Shown in pieces: positions 6,646 through 8,743 of a DNA stretch of 8,743 bases. Origin of the DNA: DATAFO01 sp046728935. GTDB lineage: Bacteria > Actinomycetota > Thermoleophilia > Solirubrobacterales > 70-9. How positions within the stretch are numbered: the first letter of the stretch is position 1; each line of letters opens with the position of its first letter. Below the pieces are notes generated by a model. The model searched no databases. It had not been told where the DNA came from and was given only the letters and a program-made list of their open reading frames with translations. A program made the position numbers and the translations under genes. The DNA is taken from assembly GCA_046728935.1 (NCBI GenBank), contig JBKPFS010000083.1, forward strand, positions 1-8,743, written 5' to 3'.

Positions 6646-7670
6646 CAGGCCGCCGGCTCCTCGAGCCCGATATCGCCGGAGTGCATCACCCGCAGCGTTT
6701 TCTTCTGCTCGACGCTGAGCCAGCAGCGGTCGGCGTGCTCGCCGCCGACCCTGACGTCGAGCGGTGGCACCTGCTGACAGCGATCGAAGGCGTGCGGGCA
6801 GCGGGGGCGGAAGTGGCACCCCTCCGGTGGCGCCAGCAGCGAGGGCGGCTGCCCCTTGATCTGCGACAGGCGGTGCGCGCGCGGCCGGTCGGGCCTCGCG
6901 ATCGAGCCGAGCAGGCCCCACGTATAGGGGTGCTGCGGGTCGTAGAAGATCTGCTCCAGGTCCCCGGTCTCAACCACGCGCCCCGCGTACATCACGTTGA
7001 CGCGGTCCGCGACCTCCGAGATCACGCCGAGGTCGTGGGTGATCATGATCACCGCAAGGCCGAGGTCGCGGCTGAGGTGCTCGAGCAGCTGAAGGATCTG
7101 CGCCTGGATCGTGACGTCGAGCGCCGTCGTCGGCTCGTCCGCGATCAGCACCTTCGGGTCGTTGGCGAGCGCCATCGCGATCATCGCCCGCTGGCGCATG
7201 CCGCCCGAGAACTCGTGCGGATACGCCCGAAGGCGCTCCTCGGGATCGGGGATCCCGACCTGCGCGAGCAGCTCCGCCGCCCGCCGATTCGCCTCGTCGC
7301 TGGAGACGTCGCGGTGGGTGGTGATCGCCTCGGTGATCTGCCGCCCGACTCTGTAGAAGGGGTGGAGCGAGGTCAGCGGATCCTGGAAGATCATCGCGAT
7401 CTCCCTGCCGCGGACGTGCTGGAGCTCATCGGCCTCGACGGCGAGAAGATCCCGGCCCTCGAACTTGATCTGGCCCGAGATCTCGACGTTGGGCGCCCGC
7501 GTCAGCCCGAGAATCGTCATGTTGGCGACGGACTTGCCGCACCCCGACTCGCCGACGATCCCCAGGGTGTCGCCGCTGTCGACCTCGAAGTCGACCCCGT
7601 CGACCGCCTTGACCACCCCGTCGTCGGTGTGGAAGTGGACCTTCAGGTCGTGGACCTCGAGCAGGCTCAT
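6645..7670 (-). CDS. DppD-type peptide ABC transporter ATP-binding protein (cluster A)
   Basis: 341-residue ATPase of an Opp/Dpp importer, the partner of the DppF-type protein that follows. Motifs: first strand LLEVHDL (3-9), Walker A GESGCGKS (40-47), Q-loop FQDP (Q96), signature FSGGMRQR (154-161), Walker B VLIADEPTTALD with D178-E179, and H-loop H212 in THDLG. The C-terminal Opp/Dpp domain has HPYTWGLL and four cysteines (C285, C291, C298, C316), with about 25 residues after the last. The FSGGMRQR signature is usual for the D-type subunit and separates it from the FSGGQRQR of F-type proteins. The ATG at 7670 overlaps the permease stop in ATGA; only a distant GAGGG lies upstream, so translation is probably coupled to the permease. 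An in-frame open stretch up to 8084 is a shadow over the permease gene. Confidence 0.96.
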   Translation of the reverse strand: MSLLEVHDLKVHFHTDDGVVKAVDGVDFEVDSGDTLGIVGESGCGKSVANMTILGLTRAPNVEISGQIKFEGRDLLAVEADELQHVRGREIAMIFQDPLTSLHPFYRVGRQITEAITTHRDVSSDEANRRAAELLAQVGIPDPEERLRAYPHEFSGGMRQRAMIAMALANDPKVLIADEPTTALDVTIQAQILQLLEHLSRDLGLAVIMITHDLGVISEVADRVNVMYAGRVVETGDLEQIFYDPQHPYTWGLLGSIARPDRPRAHRLSQIKGQPPSLLAPPEGCHFRPRCPHAFDRCQQVPPLDVRVGGEHADRCWLSVEQKKTLRVMHSGDIGLEEPAA

Positions 7671-8629
7671 TGGTAGCGGACCCTCGGGTCCAGGTACGCG
7701 TAGAGGATGTCCACGATGAGGTTGAAGAGGACGATGAAGAACGCCCCGAAGAGGACGATCCCCTGGATCATCGGCAGATCCGACCGCCTGATCGAGAGCA
7801 CGATCTGCTGACCGATGCCGGGGATGTTGAACACCGTTTCGGTGAGGATCGCGTTGCCGGCCAGCAGCAACCCAACATCGAGTCCGAGCAGTGTGACGAT
7901 CGGCGTGATCGCACTGCGAACACCGTGCCTCAGCACGACCTGTCGCTCCGGCAGGCCCTTGGCCCGTGCGGTCCGGATGTAGTCCTCGGCCATCGTGTCG
8001 ATCATGCTCGAGCGCAGGTAGCGGGCGTAGATCGCTGCCGTGGCCGCGGCGAGGACCAGCCATGGCAGGAACATCGACCAGCACTTCGCCGGGAAGCTCT
8101 CCGCGGTCAGGTAGCTGCCCTGCCCGGGGAAGATCTGGATCAGGCCGACGTCGTCGGCGAACAGGTAGAGCGAGACCAGGCCGAGCCAGAACACCGGCGC
8201 CGAGATCAGCGCCAGGGTGGTGACCATCATCGTGCGGTCCATCACCGAGCGGCGCTTGATCGCGCTCACGATCCCCACCGGAAGCCCCATCGCCAGCCAG
8301 ATCACCACCGACCCCGCGACCAGGAGCGCGGTCGCCGGCAGGCGGTCGACGATGACTTCCCGAACGTCGGCCTGGGAGACATAGCTCTTGCCGAAGTCGA
8401 AGTGTAGGAAGACGCCCTTCATATACGCCCAGAACTGGACGTAGATCGGGTCGTCGAGGTGAAGCTGCTCACGGATCTGCGCGATCAGCTGCGGGTTCGG
8501 GTTGCGACCAACGCGAAGCTTCGCGGGGTCCGCCGTGGGGAGCACGTAGAAGATGACGAAGACGACGGCGCTGACGATGATGAGCAGCGCCACCCCCCAG
8601 AGCACGCGCCTGACGATGTAACGGAGCAC
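7667..8629 (-). CDS. DppB-type peptide ABC transporter permease (cluster A)
   Basis: 320-residue membrane permease forming half of the channel of cluster A's importer. The N-terminal helix (about 9-30) is followed by YVLPTADPA, an extracellular domain, and hydrophobic segments near 97-123, 133-155, 185-205, 240-262 and 288-313. The EAA coupling loop is at about 216-236 (DYIRTARAKGLPERQ, G225). ILTETVFNIPGIGQQ (261-275) and the ending LDPRVRYQ are typical of the DppB/OppB group. The start is GTG at 8629, chosen because MLRYIVRR is the usual family opening; the ribosome site is weak (GGGA 7 bases upstream). Its stop overlaps the ATPase start by 4 bases. Odd point: the gene is followed directly by the ATPases, with no DppC-type permease between. 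A partner may be encoded upstream of the window, or supplied by cluster B. Confidence 0.95.
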   Translation of the reverse strand: MLRYIVRRVLWGVALLIIVSAVVFVIFYVLPTADPAKLRVGRNPNPQLIAQIREQLHLDDPIYVQFWAYMKGVFLHFDFGKSYVSQADVREVIVDRLPATALLVAGSVVIWLAMGLPVGIVSAIKRRSVMDRTMMVTTLALISAPVFWLGLVSLYLFADDVGLIQIFPGQGSYLTAESFPAKCWSMFLPWLVLAAATAAIYARYLRSSMIDTMAEDYIRTARAKGLPERQVVLRHGVRSAITPIVTLLGLDVGLLLAGNAILTETVFNIPGIGQQIVLSIRRSDLPMIQGIVLFGAFFIVLFNLIVDILYAYLDPRVRYQ

Positions 8630-8655
8630 CTCTCAGTCCCGTCCGCAAGCCAGAA

Positions 8656-8679
8656 GGGCCCCCCCGCGCGGCGGGGCCC
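8656..8679 (-). terminator. GC-rich hairpin between the upstream gene end and the first permease
   Basis: A 7-base-pair stem made only of G and C (8656-8662 with 8673-8679) encloses a 10-base loop in which two more pairs can form next to a bulge. On the minus strand it is followed by only TTCT, so it would be a weak intrinsic terminator. It sits 28 bases after the stop of the partial upstream frame and 26 bases before the permease GTG. It could be a terminator, an attenuator, or a structure that stabilises the upstream transcript so that the upstream gene is expressed more than the permease. The stem itself is clear; its role is inference. Confidence 0.5.
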
Positions 8680-8707
8680 ATCACATATCCTAAGCCGAAC
8701 CCCGTCC

Positions 8708-8743
8708 TCACTGCGGGTCCGACGTGTAGCAGATTTCGATCAG
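8708..8743 (-). CDS. C-terminal end of an unidentified upstream gene, cut off by window edge
   Basis: The minus strand from the window edge reads eleven codons, LIEICYTSDPQ, and then TGA at 8710-8708. Ten of the eleven third positions are G or C, as expected for coding sequence here. Another frame meets a stop at once, and the third has a balanced third position and runs on into the permease. The tail does not look like a permease or ATPase ending. By position it could be the binding protein of cluster A, but eleven residues are too few to identify it. Confidence 0.4.
   Translation of the reverse strand: MIEICYTSDPQ

Noticed and set aside
8687..8692. TAGGAT as a -10 box for the first permease
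   Set aside because: It fits TANNNT, but nothing resembling a -35 box lies 15-19 bases upstream, and the candidate is a single short match.
8469..8711. 80-codon minus-strand frame at the window end
   Set aside because: It overlaps the permease start in another frame, is composed of shadow-like G, R and A residues, and crosses the hairpin.
1..8743. tRNA, rRNA, CRISPR array, insertion sequence, attachment site or riboswitch
   Set aside because: Nearly all of the window is accounted for by overlapping protein genes. The only gaps are 29, 75 and 78 bases, and none shows such a structure by eye.

Overview
The window is a high-GC stretch carrying genes on the minus strand only, so transcription runs from high to low coordinates. 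It holds parts of two peptide/nickel-type (Opp/Dpp family) ABC importers placed head to tail. The GC-rich third codon positions, frequent GTG/TTG starts, AGGAGG-like ribosome sites and protein style suggest an actinobacterium, possibly a Thermoleophilia-type lineage. That placement is an impression from sequence style, not a computed one.

Cluster A, 8743 down to 5593: the last 11 codons of an unidentified upstream gene, a GC-rich hairpin, then a DppB-type permease (8629-7667), a DppD-type ATPase (7670-6645) and a DppF-type ATPase (6645-5593). The three complete genes overlap by 4 and 1 bases. No DppC-type permease is visible here, although importers of this family normally use a B/C permease pair.

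Cluster B, 5592 down to 1: a 75-base spacer, a lipoprotein substrate-binding protein (5517-3943), a DppB-type permease (3913-2885), a DppC-type permease (2885-1896), a DppD-type ATPase (1899-844) and a DppF-type ATPase that starts at 860 and runs off the window at base 1. This is the canonical order: binding protein, B, C, D, F. The last four genes overlap by 1, 4 and 17 bases, which implies translational coupling.

Expected mechanism: the lipid-anchored binding protein captures a ligand outside the membrane, the B/C permease pair forms the channel, and the D/F ATPase pair drives uptake. The substrate cannot be read from the sequence; di- or oligopeptides are the default guess for this family. 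The two DppF-type proteins differ in diagnostic motifs (SALDVSIQAQ against SMLDMSVRAK), which argues against a recent tandem duplication. No RNA gene, mobile element, CRISPR array or clearly new system was found. The points worth a second look are the missing DppC partner, the hairpin ahead of cluster A's permease, and an identical four-cysteine spacing in the three complete ATPases.
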